This document shows positions 1 through 12,446 of a stretch of 64,000 nucleotides of DNA, piece after piece. Under the pieces are notes generated by a model that saw only the letters and a list, made by a program, of their open reading frames with translations, was not told the origin of the DNA and did no database searches. A program made the translations under genes and the position numbers. Every line of letters starts with the position of its first letter. Position 1 is the first letter of the stretch. This DNA is from Antedon mediterranea (taxonomy: Eukaryota > Echinodermata > Crinoidea > Comatulida > Antedonidae): the NCBI RefSeq assembly GCF_964355755.1, contig NC_092670.1:31791795-31855794 (forward strand), read 5' to 3'.

Positions 1-239
1 CTAATTACGAGACTATTTTAGATGCCATTCAATACAATTTGTTGACAGAGGTAAAACGTGCTGTCGTTTGATCAGGATCATTTTTTATATTCATTCAGGT
101 AGGTATATGTTACATTTTAATTAGGTAAACAGTATTACTTTTGTTTATGATGTTAACGTATTTATATAGCGCATTTGCCAAAGAATGTTGTCTCAACAAT
201 GCGTTGTGGACTTACAGTAGATGTTACACTCTTCAACAT

Positions 240-313
240 TAATCTCTCCTAAGAGTCCCGTCATTTAAACCAGCCGTACTTTTTAATATATAGTTTGTTG
301 AATGTGTGTAAAA
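240..313 (+). promoter_or_regulatory. Probable 5' UTR / proximal promoter of the lectin gene
   Basis: This AT-rich stretch directly precedes the start codon at 314 and contains a TATA-like TTAATATATAG about 30 bp upstream of the ATG. The spacing is short for a TATA box, so the start site could lie further upstream. The corresponding DNA is deleted from copy B. Confidence 0.25.
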
Positions 314-3300
314 ATGGGACCACCAAGAGGACTTGCATTACTTTCAATTTTGGTTGTTACACATTACATCATCTGTGATGCTGGTGAGTAGAGTATCTAA
401 AGACGAGGATTATGTTTTGTGACCAACAACATTGCTGTGATTAAGCCATAGTCAAGTCGAGAGATAAATGCTAATGTTGCTGCATGCTTTAATACTAAGC
501 CTCTGTTTCCTACCTTTACACATAAAACCGAACGTCCATGCATTTCCGGTGGCATGTTATTAGACAATTTACATTTTTTGTCGTGATTATTTCACTTTAA
601 ATATACTCGTATTGTATCGTTTTAAATTAATGTAAACTTCAAAAATCTTCCACTAATTTAATGTTATACACTACAGAAAATGTTAGTATACTTAGTCCAA
701 AAAAAAAAATATTTGTGTGTGATGCTGGGTTCGGGTTGCAAAAAGTAGATATAACCTAGAACATTTCGAGGCGACGCTGCATTTCTTTTCAGGGTGTCCA
801 ACTGGATGGCATTACAATGCTGTATTTTCAAAATGCTACTGGGTCATCGACACATTGGGTATAAGCTGGGATTCTGCAAGAGATATATGCCGCCAGAATT
901 TTGGTGATTTGGTTGAAATTTATAGTGAAGAAGAAAACTCGTGGATACTTAACCGACTTAGAAAAGATTCCACATCAGATGGAGCTTGGATTGGCTACCA
1001 TGATAAAGACATAGAAAACCAATTTCAGTGGGTGTCAGGGAGGAATGCAAACTACACAAGTAGGCCTAAATTCTTTGATACTTCTAAATTTTGTAAATAG
1101 GAAGATATTTGTGAACAGTAGATTGATTACCAGTAAATGATAGAATATACGACTGGGTCGATAACGATACTAAACGTGATGTTGCTAATGAATGTTCGAG
1201 AGTGGAATGTTTTTGAACGTTTATAACACATTTTTATAACACTGTCCGTAAGTAAACTATTATACAATTTTCTCTGTCGAATAGAAACGGCGCCCACAGG
1301 TTGGTTTTGAATGAATGAATGAATGCGCTGCTTGCACAGCTTTGTTGTCAAATATATAAAAATATTCGTACACAGACAAAGCTTTTAAGATTAATTATAA
1401 AAAAAAATCATAAAAACATCAAAAAACACGATAATGAGAAAATATCAAAATATTCAAAAGCATACAGGCAAAATCCTATAATGAAAATTGTCATGAGGCC
1501 TACTATGAGACAGTTTATCATTTTACTAATCTTATATAATTAGGTTATATGCATTATCATGCATATAACCTCTTGATTCTGTCAAAATCTTTATTAGGTT
1601 ATATGCATGATATGCATATAACCTCTTGATTCTGTCAAAATCTTTATTAGGTTATATGCATGATATGCATATAACCTCTTGATTCTGTCAAAATCTTTAT
1701 TTATTTATTTATTTATTTATTTATTCTTTCCTTAGCACTATTTTGTCCGTGCATTATCTTGGCATCAGTTTAATCTAGCTAAGTCAAGTTTTCAGAGTAT
1801 ATTCCTTATGGCCAGGAATCGATGTGGTTATATTTTCACGATGCGTAATCAAAAATTACGCGGTCTACGCGCGATTTTACGAAATCACGTTTGTAATCAT
1901 ATCTTCACAAGCATGAATCACAATTAAACAAAATTTGGTACTCATAAATTTCAGGTCATATTTCATCATATGGCAATACAATTACGTGCGTAGCGCATAT
2001 AACGCTTGCGTACGCGCGCTTAAAATGTTCAAAATTGTCAAAATTTATTTTCGATGAAATTAGAGTACGTTTCAGGCAATTTTAAGCGTTTAAAAAATTG
2101 CCATGAGTGCGCAAATTTTTGCACGCGCACTGCGCGTTAAACGTTAATGCGCACTCTTTTTGCCCGATTTCTGTTTTACAATCTTTCTTTAATAATATCA
2201 TCATATTTGATTCAGGTTTCAACTCGGAATTGCGTTATACGAGCACGTCAAAAGTGATTGGCTACGCACGTATAAGTTAACAAAATGGTGAAAATATGCT
2301 AAATTTTTAAATTAATATATATCGTCAGAATGCAGGGGAACACCTATTTTTTATTTCATTTTCTTGAAGTGTATGTATCATATGTATGATTTATTATCAA
2401 ATTAAGAGAACCAAAGTTGATTAAGTCATCATTAATTGCATATTAAATTTAAAAAAAATAATTTCGACAATCAAACAAATTATGACATTTTCTTAGGCCA
2501 AAATAACAAACTTAACATTAACTTTCTTCCTTCAAAAGTTCATATATTAAAGTTAAAAGTATGTAGTTTGACAGTGCATCATTTGTTTACATTTTAAAGA
2601 TGTCATCATAGTAAAAAATTATAATTCATTTCGGTATGTAATAATCTATTTGCATCAAAGTGGTTACTGCATAGTAAATACACGGAGGAATCTTTCTACA
2701 AATTTTAGTCAGTTGTGTATGGCTCGGTGGTCTGTGCTCGTGTCTATGGCATTCAAGGTACCGAGATCGAGTCTCACCTTGGGAAACGAAATAAGATTTT
2801 TTTTTTATTATCCGTATTGTTTGTTCAAATTTATTTCTTAGTGTATAGATTATACACATGATTTATAATGAAATCTAGATAAAAATTAACTTATGTCTTT
2901 ATTATTATGTAACAACAAATGTGGTTTATGACATTATACGCATATGGATCTTTGATCGGATTGTGATACCGGCTATGGTGTTCGCGTTAGCAAGGTACTA
3001 GGTCCTATCATATATTATAAATAATTAAAGATTCTGAGAAAATCAATCAATCAATATATCTTTAAAAAATCAATTATCTTTATTTAAATCAATGCATATA
3101 ACCTATAATTCGTCATAGTGACGAATTAAATCTAGTTTATTTATTTATTTATTTATTCTTTCCTTAGCACTATTTTGTCCGTGCATTATCTTGGCATCAG
3201 TTTAATCTAGCTAAGTCAAGTTTTCAGAGTATATTCCTCATTGCCAGGAATCGATGTGGTTATATTTTCACGATGCGTAATCAAAAATTACGAGGTCTAC

Positions 3301-6300
3301 GCGCGATTTTACGAAATCACGTTTGTAATCATATCTTCACAAGCATGAATCACAATTAAACAAAATTTGGTACTCATAAATTTCAGGTCATATTTCATCA
3401 TATGGCAATACAATTACGTGCGTAGCGCATATAACGCTTGCGTACGCGCGCTTAAAATGTTCAAAATTGTCAAAATTTATTTTCGATGAAATTAGAGTAC
3501 GTTTCAGGCAATTTTAAGCGTTTAAAAAATTGCCATGAGTGCGCAGATTTTTGCACGCGCACTGCGCGTTATACGGTAATGCGCACTCTTTTTGTCCGAT
3601 TTCGGTTGTACAACCTTTCTTTAATAATATCATCATATTTTATTCACTTTTCAACGCGTAATTGCCTTATACGAGCACGTCAAAAGTGACAGGCTACGCA
3701 CGTGTAAGTTAACAAAATGGTGAAAATATGCTAAATTTTAAAATTAATATAGATCGTCAGAATGCTCGGGAACACATATTTTTTATTTAATTTTCTTGAA
3801 GTGTATGTATCTTATGTATGATTTATTATTAAACTAAGGGAACAAAAGTTGATTAAGCCATAATTAATTGCATATTAAATTAAAAAAAATTCATTTCGAC
3901 AATCAAACAAATTATGACATTTTCTTAGGCCAAAATAACAAACTTAACATTAACTTTCTTCCTTCAAAAGTTCATATATTAAAGTTAAAAGTATATAGTT
4001 TGACAGTGCATCATTTTTGTACATTTTTAGAGATGTCATCATAGTAAAAAATTATAATTCATTGCGGTATGTAATAATCTATCTGCACCAAAGTGGTTAC
4101 TGCATAGTAAATACACGGAGGAATTTTTCTACAATTTTTAGTCAGTTGTGTATGGCTCGGTGGTGTGTGCTCGTGTCTATGGCACTCAAGGTACCGAGAT
4201 CGAGTCTCACCTTGGGAAACGAAATAAATTTTTTTTTTTATTATCCGTATTGTTTGTTCAAATTTATTTCTTAGTGTATATATTATACACATGATTTATA
4301 ATGAAATCTAGATAAAAAATAACTTATGTCTTTATTATTATGTAACAGCAAATGTGGTTTATGACATTATACGCAGAGGGATCTTTGATCGGATTGTGAT
4401 ACCGGCTATTGTATTCGCGTTAGCAAGGTCCTATCATATATTATATATTATTTAAAGAATCTGAAAAAATCAATGAATCAAAATATCTTTTAAAAATAAA
4501 TTATCTTTATTTTAATTATCAATGCATATAACCTATAATTCGTCATAGTGACGAATTAAATCTAGTTTATTTATTCTTTCCTTAGCACTATTTTGTCCGT
4601 GAATTATCTTGATATCAGTTTCATCTATCTAAGTCAATTTTTCAGAGTATATTCCTTATGGCCAGGAATCGATGTGGTTATATTTTCACGATGCGTAATC
4701 AAAAATTACGCGGTCTACGCGCGATTTTACGAAATCACGTTTGTAATCATATCTTCACAAGCATGAATCACAATTAAACAAAATTTGGTACTCATAAATT
4801 TCAGGTCATATTTCATCATATGGCAATACAATTACGTGCGTAGCGCATATAACGCTTGCGTACGCGCGCTTAAAATGTTCAAAATTGTCAAAATTTATTT
4901 TCGATGAAATTAGAGTACGTTTCAGGCAATTTTAAGCGTTTAAAAAATTGCCATGAGTGCGCAGATTTTTGCACGCGCACTGCGCGTTATACGTTAATGC
5001 GCACTCTTTTTGTCCGATTTCGGTTGTACAACCTTTCTTTAATAATATCATCATATTTTATTCACTTTTCAACACGTAATTGCCTTATACGAGCACGTCA
5101 AAAGTGACAGGCTACGCACGTGTAAGTTAACAAAATGGTGAAAATATGCTAAATTTTAAAATTAATATATATCGTCAGAATGCAGGGGAACACCTATTTT
5201 TTATTTCATTTTCTTGAAGTGTATGTATCATATGTATGATTTATTATCAAATTAAGAGAACAAAAGTTGATTAAGTCATCATTAATTGCATATTAAATTT
5301 AAAAAAAATAATTTCGACAATCAAACAAATTATGACATTTTCTTAGGCCAAAATAACAAACTTAACATTAACTTTCTTCCTTCAAAAGTTCATATATTAA
5401 AGTTAAAAGTATGTAGTTTGACAGTGCATCATTTGTTTACATTTTAAAGATGTCATCATAGTAAAAAATTATAATTCATTTCGATATGTAATAATCTATT
5501 TGCATCAAAGTGGTTACTGCATAGTAAATACACGGAGGAATTTTTCTACAACTTTTAGTCAGTTGTGTATGGCTCGATGGTCTGTGCTCGTGTCTATGGC
5601 ATTCAAGGTACCGAGATCGAGTCTCACCTTGGGAAACGAAATAAGATTTTTTTTTATTATCCGTATTGTTTGTTCAAATTTATTTCTTAGTGTATAGATT
5701 ATACACATGATGTATAATGAAATCTAGATAAAAATTAACTTATGTCTTTATTATTATGTAACAACAAATGTGGTTTATGACATTATACGCATATGGATCG
5801 GATTGTGATACCGGCTATGGTGTTCGCGTTAGCAAGGTCCTATCATATAATTAAAGATTCTGAGAAAATCAATAAATCAATATATCTTTTAAAAATCAAT
5901 TATCTTTATTTAAATCAATGCATATAACCTATAATTCGTCATAGTGACGAATTAAATCTAGTTATGTTTTGCTGTTATATATTTCGGAATACATAACTTT
6001 TTATATCTACCAGTTCGGATGTAAAGGGATCTAATACGGACTAATGATTGGAGAAATTCGTATTCCAATAAGGGATGAGACGGTTGTACGAGTATACGCT
6101 CTACCATTTTAAGGATCGCAGCTACATATTTAGACTTGATGTCGCACACGTTTAACTTTGCTATATTTATTAGATTTTTTATGGATTCTCCCTTAAGCCT
6201 GTTTTCCTGTCGACGTTAGTCGACGCTATCGTTAACAATAATCGGCGATCTTCTTGAAATGTTAATGATTTACAGGAAAAGGTACTCGCTACCGTTATCA

Positions 6301-9300
6301 TTTCAACTTGATCGTTTTCAAACGATCGTCGTTGAACTATTAACGATCAACGACGATAGCGTCGAATAACGTCGACAGGAAAACAGGCTTAAGAGACCCA
6401 TGTAATTAGCTGTAAGACTATCGCCCAAGATTATAAAACAAAATCACACTGGATATCATCGAGTTATAATACAATTCTATAATTTTTTGGATCAATATTA
6501 AATTTACGTAATTGTCCTTTTTTATATAGGTAAAGTTTATTGGGGTCCAATTAGGTTTAACGTCCAAGACAGTACCTAAATATTTTTGGTTAAACCAGTT
6601 GACAAGTACTTACTTGCTACGTTTCAGCTACTTTCAGTAGCCTTGGTCACGCAAATGACGTTGACATGATGTTCTGTCATTCGTTTTAGTTATTTATTTA
6701 CAGTTATCAGTCTCGCGTTGCGCACGATTCGAAAATAAAATAAAAACATGCATGTGCACGATATTGTAGATGTATTTAAAGATGTATTGTCCCCCCAAAA
6801 CATGAAAAATGAAGATTAGTAAAATCAAACTTCGAATATGTTATTTTGTAGTTTTAATAAAGGTAATCACTTCTATAGAAAAAAAAAATGTTTTCACTTT
6901 TGACCATTTCTTTGCTTTAAATTACATTTTTTCAGGTAAAATGCATTTTTTTTCCGATCAAATTTTCCGGTAAAGTGGATGACTATTATGTTACATTAAA
7001 ATAGAATATTCAACACAATTTTTTTAAAGAATTATTTTTTCAGGGGGACAATACATCTTTAAGTATTGTACAGCCTATTAATTGTATACAGTACACTCTA
7101 TACACTAGTATTGTTATGATAAGCTAAGTTTCGGTGATTGATAGAACGTACTATTAACCATGGATGAACAAAACAAATCATACCAACACTATAACCCCAG
7201 AGGCGCTAACCATCACCAGAACCCTTAAATTAGTTTATTGTATTTATGTATCTACATGAGAATATAAGTAAAACTCACTTTTGAATCATAAAAAAAGACC
7301 TGAGTAACTACCAACAAATATAATATAATATAATAAATATATTGTATATTTTTACAATTGGAACATCAACAATTCATGTCTACACTTATTATAATTCCTT
7401 AGATGTTCATAATACCGATAGAAAACATTTATCCCTGTTCTAATTCGTTTTTTAGACTGGGATCCTGTTGAACCCAACGACGGCGGACCAAAAGGAGGAG
7501 AAGATTGTGCTACACTGTATAAACCTACGAATGGTAATTGGTATGATAACACGTGTGCAGCAAAGATGTGGGTAGCTGCTATATGTGAAAAGTGTAAGTG
7601 ATAATATATTGCATTTAGTAGATTCACATCACATTGATAAAACAATATTTTATATCAGTTTTGCCAACTATGATATTATCAATAATTTTCTCCAGATATT
7701 GACAAACCAAATATGAGGTGTCCGTCTAATGAGACCATAGACACTGATTTAGGCAAGGCGTCTGTGAATGTAAATTATTCAGTGACGGTAGAGGAGTTCT
7801 TTGTTGACTTTGTTACAATTATACCGAACCCTGTCAACATATTTCCTGGTGATCTAAATATTGGGAAACATCATTTTTACTTTGAAGTTTACGATCATTA
7901 CAATATTGATTATATAACGTCTTGTACGTTTACAATAATTGTTAAAGGTTAGTGTATATGATATTAAAATGAATGTTATGCTTATTAGAATGTGACCTGC
8001 GCATGCGTACATTGGAAACCCCAATTGAATATTACGAACAGTCCCTGTGCTAAGAGCAATATAAAGAGTTACGGCATTCCGTTTTGGAATTCTAGAAAGT
8101 CACGTGGTATACTACCGGCCATCTTTGTGCCCAACTATTCCAATGTAGAGTGTGGAGTTAATCATTTGTTATAACAATGCGTATATAGTTCACAAGGCCT
8201 AACTATCAAATTTAATGTCAAAACAATCAATTTATTTAAAGGTTTTTGTAGGTAATAACGAAATTATTTAAGTTATTGAACATGACTTTAAGCATCATGA
8301 TAAAAAGGCAATGCATTAATCAATAGGACACTGATTAAAATGCGCAAGTATGGCGAGCGCGCAATATTTTGTTATTTAATAATAATATATTTATCATTTG
8401 TGAGGATGTACGTATATTTAAATCGAGCAATTTGTCTGTTTCTTAGATACCGAAAAGCCCGTTTTGACCTGCCCGGCTGACAATTTGACTGTAGTGACTG
8501 ATTTTGGTATACCAACGGCCACCGTTGACTATTCAGCGGACATCAATGCAACTGACAACTCAGACGAACCATTGGAAATCTCCCCGAATCCAGTAGATGT
8601 ATTTCCCGTTTTTCTTGCGATTGGAAGTCACCTGTTTGTGTTCAATGTTACAGATGCTTATAACAATAGAGGAAGCTGCAATTTTACCGTAACGGTTGAA
8701 GGTTTGTGAAATACAATACATCATTGTGACAGCCACTTCCGTTTAAAAATACAGATTGATACTGACTAATGCGCACTTTGAAATGTCCATAATGTTTTGC
8801 TAATTGTTTGACAGATACGGAATCCCCTACAGTGGAATGTCCTGCAAATGTAACTATAGAAACGACCACAGTCTCCATATCAGTTGACTACTCCACCGAT
8901 ATAACTGCAGCAGCAAATGACAACTCAAACGACTTTGTTGTATCACCAGTTCCTAATTCAATATTCCCATCTAATATTGGAGTAGGAGTACATGTGTATA
9001 CGTTTACAGTTAAAGACTCATCCAACAATTCAAACAGTTGTACGTTTACAATAAACGTTGAACGTAAGTTGATTTCTATTCTTAGATATCTACAAAACAA
9101 TTAAAAACACATACTACTTACGTAACAAGTGGTACTTTGTGGTTACTATCTTAAATACAGGGCGCCTGATAAAGAGGTCAGGAATGACTTATTAATTGCA
9201 TATTATTATCTCATTGAATTAATAAACTAGTGGTGGCTTCACCTTTTTTGGTAAATTTGTTTAACATAAAATTTATAAAATACTACAGTCTTACTGTAGC

Positions 9301-9836
9301 TGCGATTTCAAATAGTTTGGCAACATTGCTCCTTTTCTACTTAAAGTAGCTTTTTTCAGTAAATGTATAGACAACGTTAATATTAACGACTTATCCTATT
9401 TCACATATGAATATCACACTAGATATCAGAAGCCAGTTTGTGCATCAATTAGTTATTATTACATATTTTGTGTCATGAACAAAAATTAATAGGATTTATT
9501 AATTACCTCCATTGTATAATATAAACGCACTGTTATCTCACTACAGCAAGTCTTCTTCATCTTCACACGCCGGTATTGATTTGTCCATCTGACAATACCA
9601 TACATACTGACGCCGGATATCCAACTGCATCTGTTGACTACTCCGACTCAGTATTTGTAAATGGAAGCGTACTGACAATAGACGGAATGGACATCTTACC
9701 GATTCCTTCTGAAGAATTTCCTGTGAAACTCGGCATTGGAAAACATGAATTCAAGTTCAACTATACTGATGAATTTGAAAAAAATGGAAATTGTTCCTTT
9801 GAAATCAATGTCGAAGGTCAGAATGGTCACTTTTAA
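314..9836 (+). CDS. Secreted C-type lectin with four HYR domains (7 exons, 506 aa)
   Basis: Exons: 314-383, 793-1059, 7456-7593, 7696-7947, 8447-8701, 8815-9063, 9547-9836. All introns are phase 1 with GT/AG ends, and the joined length of 1,521 nt is 507 codons including the stop. Residues 1-23 are a signal peptide (MGPPRGLALLSILVVTHY...). Residues 24-158 are a long-form CTLD starting CPTGWHY, with WIGYHD, a mannose-type EPN motif (WDPVEPN), EDC, WYDNTC and ICEK. The usual WND calcium motif is WYDN, so sugar binding is plausible but unproven. Residues about 158-506 are four HYR (hyalin repeat) domains, one per exon, each beginning near a CP motif and ending in a C-F-T-hydrophobic strand with V-E/K-G. 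HYR domains are extracellular adhesion modules, so the likely role is secreted recognition or adhesion, perhaps immune; this is inference. The 6.4-kb intron 2 is filled with transposons. The last exon could instead splice at a weak GTCAGA donor (9,817); I chose the in-frame stop at 9,834 because no further HYR exon follows. Confidence 0.85.
2715..2790 (+). repeat. tRNA-like pol III promoter block, array unit 1
   Basis: A box-like TGGCTCGGTGGTC (2,719-2,731) and B box-like GAGATCGAGTCTC (2,763-2,775) lie about 30 bp apart, resembling the internal promoter of a tRNA or tRNA-derived SINE. No full cloverleaf can be drawn, so this is not called a tRNA gene. Confidence 0.35.
4147..4222 (+). repeat. 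tRNA-like pol III promoter block, array unit 2
   Basis: Same block as in unit 1, with the A-box-like GGCTCGGTGG at 4,153 and the B-box-like GAGATCGAGTCTC at 4,195. It differs from unit 1 by a few substitutions. Confidence 0.35.
5566..5642 (+). repeat. tRNA-like pol III promoter block, array unit 3
   Basis: Third copy of the block; the A-box-like part reads GGCTCGATGG (5,571), while the B-box-like GAGATCGAGTCTC (5,613) is unchanged. Confidence 0.35.
6193..6392. mobile_element. 200-bp MITE with TTAA target duplication
   Basis: The element is flanked by TTAA on both sides and has terminal inverted repeats of about 36 bp beginning GCCTGTTTTCCTGTCGAC. The interior is largely palindromic. TTAA duplication is typical of piggyBac-type transposons. 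Copy B lacks the element at the equivalent place near 25,765, where the flanking TCTCAC...AGCCCATG is continuous. Confidence 0.75.
6775..7062 (+). mobile_element. MITE, AAGATGTATTGTCCCCC family, copy 1
   Basis: Terminal inverted repeats AAGATGTATTGTCCCCC / GGGGGACAATACATCTT enclose about 290 bp of AT-rich DNA. It lies in an approximately 620-bp block (6,509-7,127) that is absent from copy B. Other members are at 19,674, 34,701, 56,051 and 61,948. Confidence 0.7.
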
Positions 9837-10239
9837 TTATGCATTCTGTTTGTTTCCTTATTATTCATTTAATTCGTATGCAAAAATGAGTGAATTTATT
9901 TATCGTAACATTATTAAAGTCAATTTTCAAATTATATTGATTGGAAATTATGTCTCTATAATTGCAAATACGCTCTGAATATAATGTACTTTGTAATACG
10001 AATATTGCTAACACAAAATTATGGTCATAATAGGCTATAAGTCTTAACAAGAACTCGTGTTTCTTTAATATAAATTGTACATTCCTACACGTGTAACATT
10101 TTGGGTATTTCTCTTTGATTAATATTTCTTAAAGTAATTAACGATAACAATATCAAATTGAACCATAGACAATGATGATACGACAATGCTATGAACTTAT
10201 GTGTTGTACCATACGTAGTTAATCAATGTAAATATTGAA

Positions 10240-11534
10240 TCTATATATAAATTTACGTAAGGGCAAAAATCGGTAAATCGCGCGTTATTTCTAGAATGTT
10301 TACTCGATGGTATATAAAGTTGGTTCGTACTTTCGGTACTGATTTTAACCACCTGATGTAACCCTGTTTACTAATTAAATTGAGTTCGATTATTAGTTAT
10401 TGACGATTAAAACGAATTTAGGTTCAACGATTTGCCCCAAATAGGGGTGTTTTCCGATCGTGGTATACACTGTCTAATGGATGTCAATTTGAAAAATACC
10501 CGCACACAATAATACGAGGACACTTCGCATTTTCCTATCTCCTCCTACGATAATTGTTTTTAATAGCTGAAAACCGGTTGAACAGTTCGAGTACAGCATC
10601 ATAATGTTGAAGACAGGCCGATTTTCTTTAAAAAATGCTATTTTGATACATGTAATATACGTTTTTACAAATGAATTGATTTGTGATGAATGGAACATTC
10701 CAAATTATTTGGTTTAACCATAGAGGTATAGATTTAGATTTATGGGCCCCCCCTTGGAGAATAAACATAAATAGTATTGCAATGCGGTACAATACTGTTA
10801 AGGTATTAACCACTTTTGATCGCAATTTGAATCGCAAATTTCTTACTGTTAGTGTTGGTACTGTTAGATATAATATAAACAAATATACAAATAAACTTTA
10901 TTACTGTGAGTGTGGGTAGGCCCTACTGTTAGATTATAAACATATAATATACAAATAAATAAACGTTATTACTGACAGTTGCTTCTCAACGTTTGTATTA
11001 ATTAATAATTTAAAAATATATAAACGTACGTAGTGGTGTATCGTTACATGTACTTTACTATTTCAATCGACTATGACAGTGAGAGTTTTAACAAAGTATT
11101 AAATCGTAAATGTTTTACTGTATTTAGTGGTATATTATTTATAGGCCTATAAAACATTAAAAACAATATTTCGTTACTGAGTGGATAAGAATATATTTTA
11201 AAATGTTTCCTCTTTGTACCTATCTTCTTCCCCCATACCTCAACCCTTAATGTTACATACAAAACAAAAATTGGGTTTGTTTAAATGAGTCCAAATAAAA
11301 AAAATTGACTCATTTTGTTTCTCTCTCGGAAGTAATTCCCAGGGTGCTAATTTTAGCTGACTACATAAATCACCGTGTATATTTATTCGTTTCTGTAAAC
11401 GACAATGTATTATAGTCCTGCAGTACGTACATTTGAAATCTCCATTTTTTTCTCGCTGGAAAATACTGTGTATTCGAGAACCATCTGTGGGCACAACCTA
11501 GATGGTACGCGAGCGAAGCGAGCGTGCCATCTAG
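10240..11534 (+). mobile_element. Non-autonomous Helitron (1,295 bp)
   Basis: The element starts with TCTATATATAAA after an A. It ends with a long hairpin (GATGGTACGCGAGCG, loop, CGAGCGTGCCATC) overlapping a terminal CTAG followed by T. These are the hallmarks of Helitrons, which insert between A and T without target duplication. Copy B carries the empty site near 26,980 (TATTGAATGTAATGAATTAGC), confirming A^T insertion. No Rep/helicase coding is visible. A second, diverged copy begins at 12,447. Confidence 0.8.
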
Positions 11535-11569
11535 TTTAAGGAATTAGCACAAATATAATTGCATTCACA

Positions 11570-12420
11570 GAGTAATGTAATTCGAGGACCCGCATTAAAC
11601 CTTTTTAAAAGCCATCTCACTAACCGCTCCCAATGCACTAGATATAACTCTATTTCCAATGTTTGTCCTATCACCTGTGGCGACCCCCAAGGCTCCTTAC
11701 TTGGCCTACTTCTGTCCACCATTTACACAATGATGTCCACCGAACCCCAAACTTGCTTAATATTTTATTTATGCAGATGATACTACAGTTGTTAAAAAAT
11801 ATTAAAACACTTTTTGACACCTTTAATACCAATGTTATCACCTTGTCCCAGTACTTTGCTGCTAACAAACATAACAAATGTATAGCTACTTTTTGGAACC
11901 CCACAATTCACCACTTAAAATCTTTATTGGCAATCATGAAATGCCACCAGTAAAGACTATTAGATTTCTTGGCGTTACCATTGGCAACATCCTCTCATGA
12001 AAAACCCATATCCAAGAAACTGACAACAAAGTGTCCAAGAACCTTATCGAAAGACAAACCATGGTTCAGAAATGGAATAATGAAAGAACATACTTATTTT
12101 CTATGCAAAAATCACAAGATAGATAGATCTAAAGCATAACATCTAAAGGCAAACCGAGAAAAATTTTTCATCACTGACAACAAATATAGATAAAGTTTAT
12201 TCACGCCTGTCATTTTATTTTATTAACGGTAGCCAAGACATATATACAAAAGGAATCCCAGTGTCGAATATCAACTGTTACAAGCAGATTCACTAAGATG
12301 GAAGTTTCGATCCACGATGATCCATCAAAGAACCTGCAAGATCTTCAATGCAAGAGGTGAGTTTTCAGACCTATGCTTTTTGTATTATTATGTTTTTGGA
12401 ACGTTTTACCTGACAATTTC
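11570..12420 (+). pseudogene. Degenerate non-LTR reverse transcriptase fragment (copy A)
   Basis: Broken reading frames encode reverse transcriptase motifs: RSQCTRYNSISNVCPITCGD with PQGSLLG (motif B), then in another frame YADD (motif C) near 11,772, followed by a thumb-like stretch and several stops. It is 5' truncated and frameshifted, so non-functional. The same fragment is in copy B at 27,645, so the insertion predates the duplication. Confidence 0.75.
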
Positions 12421-12446
12421 TAGGAAAGTCATTTTAACGTAGATAA

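Larger units (their letters stand above)
1543..5961. mobile_element. Head-to-tail array of three Helitron-like units
   Basis: Three direct repeats of about 1.4 kb (about 1,698-3,135, 3,136-4,565 and 4,566-5,961) follow a 5' block of three palindromic 50-bp satellites (TATGCATGATATGCATA core, 1,545-1,697). Each unit begins near TTTATTCTTTCCTTAGCAC and ends with a hairpin (arms AATTCGTCA / TGACGAATT, loop TAG), then AAATCTAG followed by T. A hairpin a few bases before CTAG is the classic 3' end of Helitrons, and tandem units can arise by rolling-circle transposition. Copy B has the uninterrupted site (TCTTATATATGTTTTGATG near 25,528), so the whole array is an insertion in A. The 5' end is not a typical TC. 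No Rep/helicase ORF is present, so the units are non-autonomous. Confidence 0.6.

Noticed and set aside
7992-8174. 60-codon ORF between HYR exons 1 and 2
   Set aside because: It lacks HYR features and flanking splice sites, and the neighbouring exons join in frame without it.
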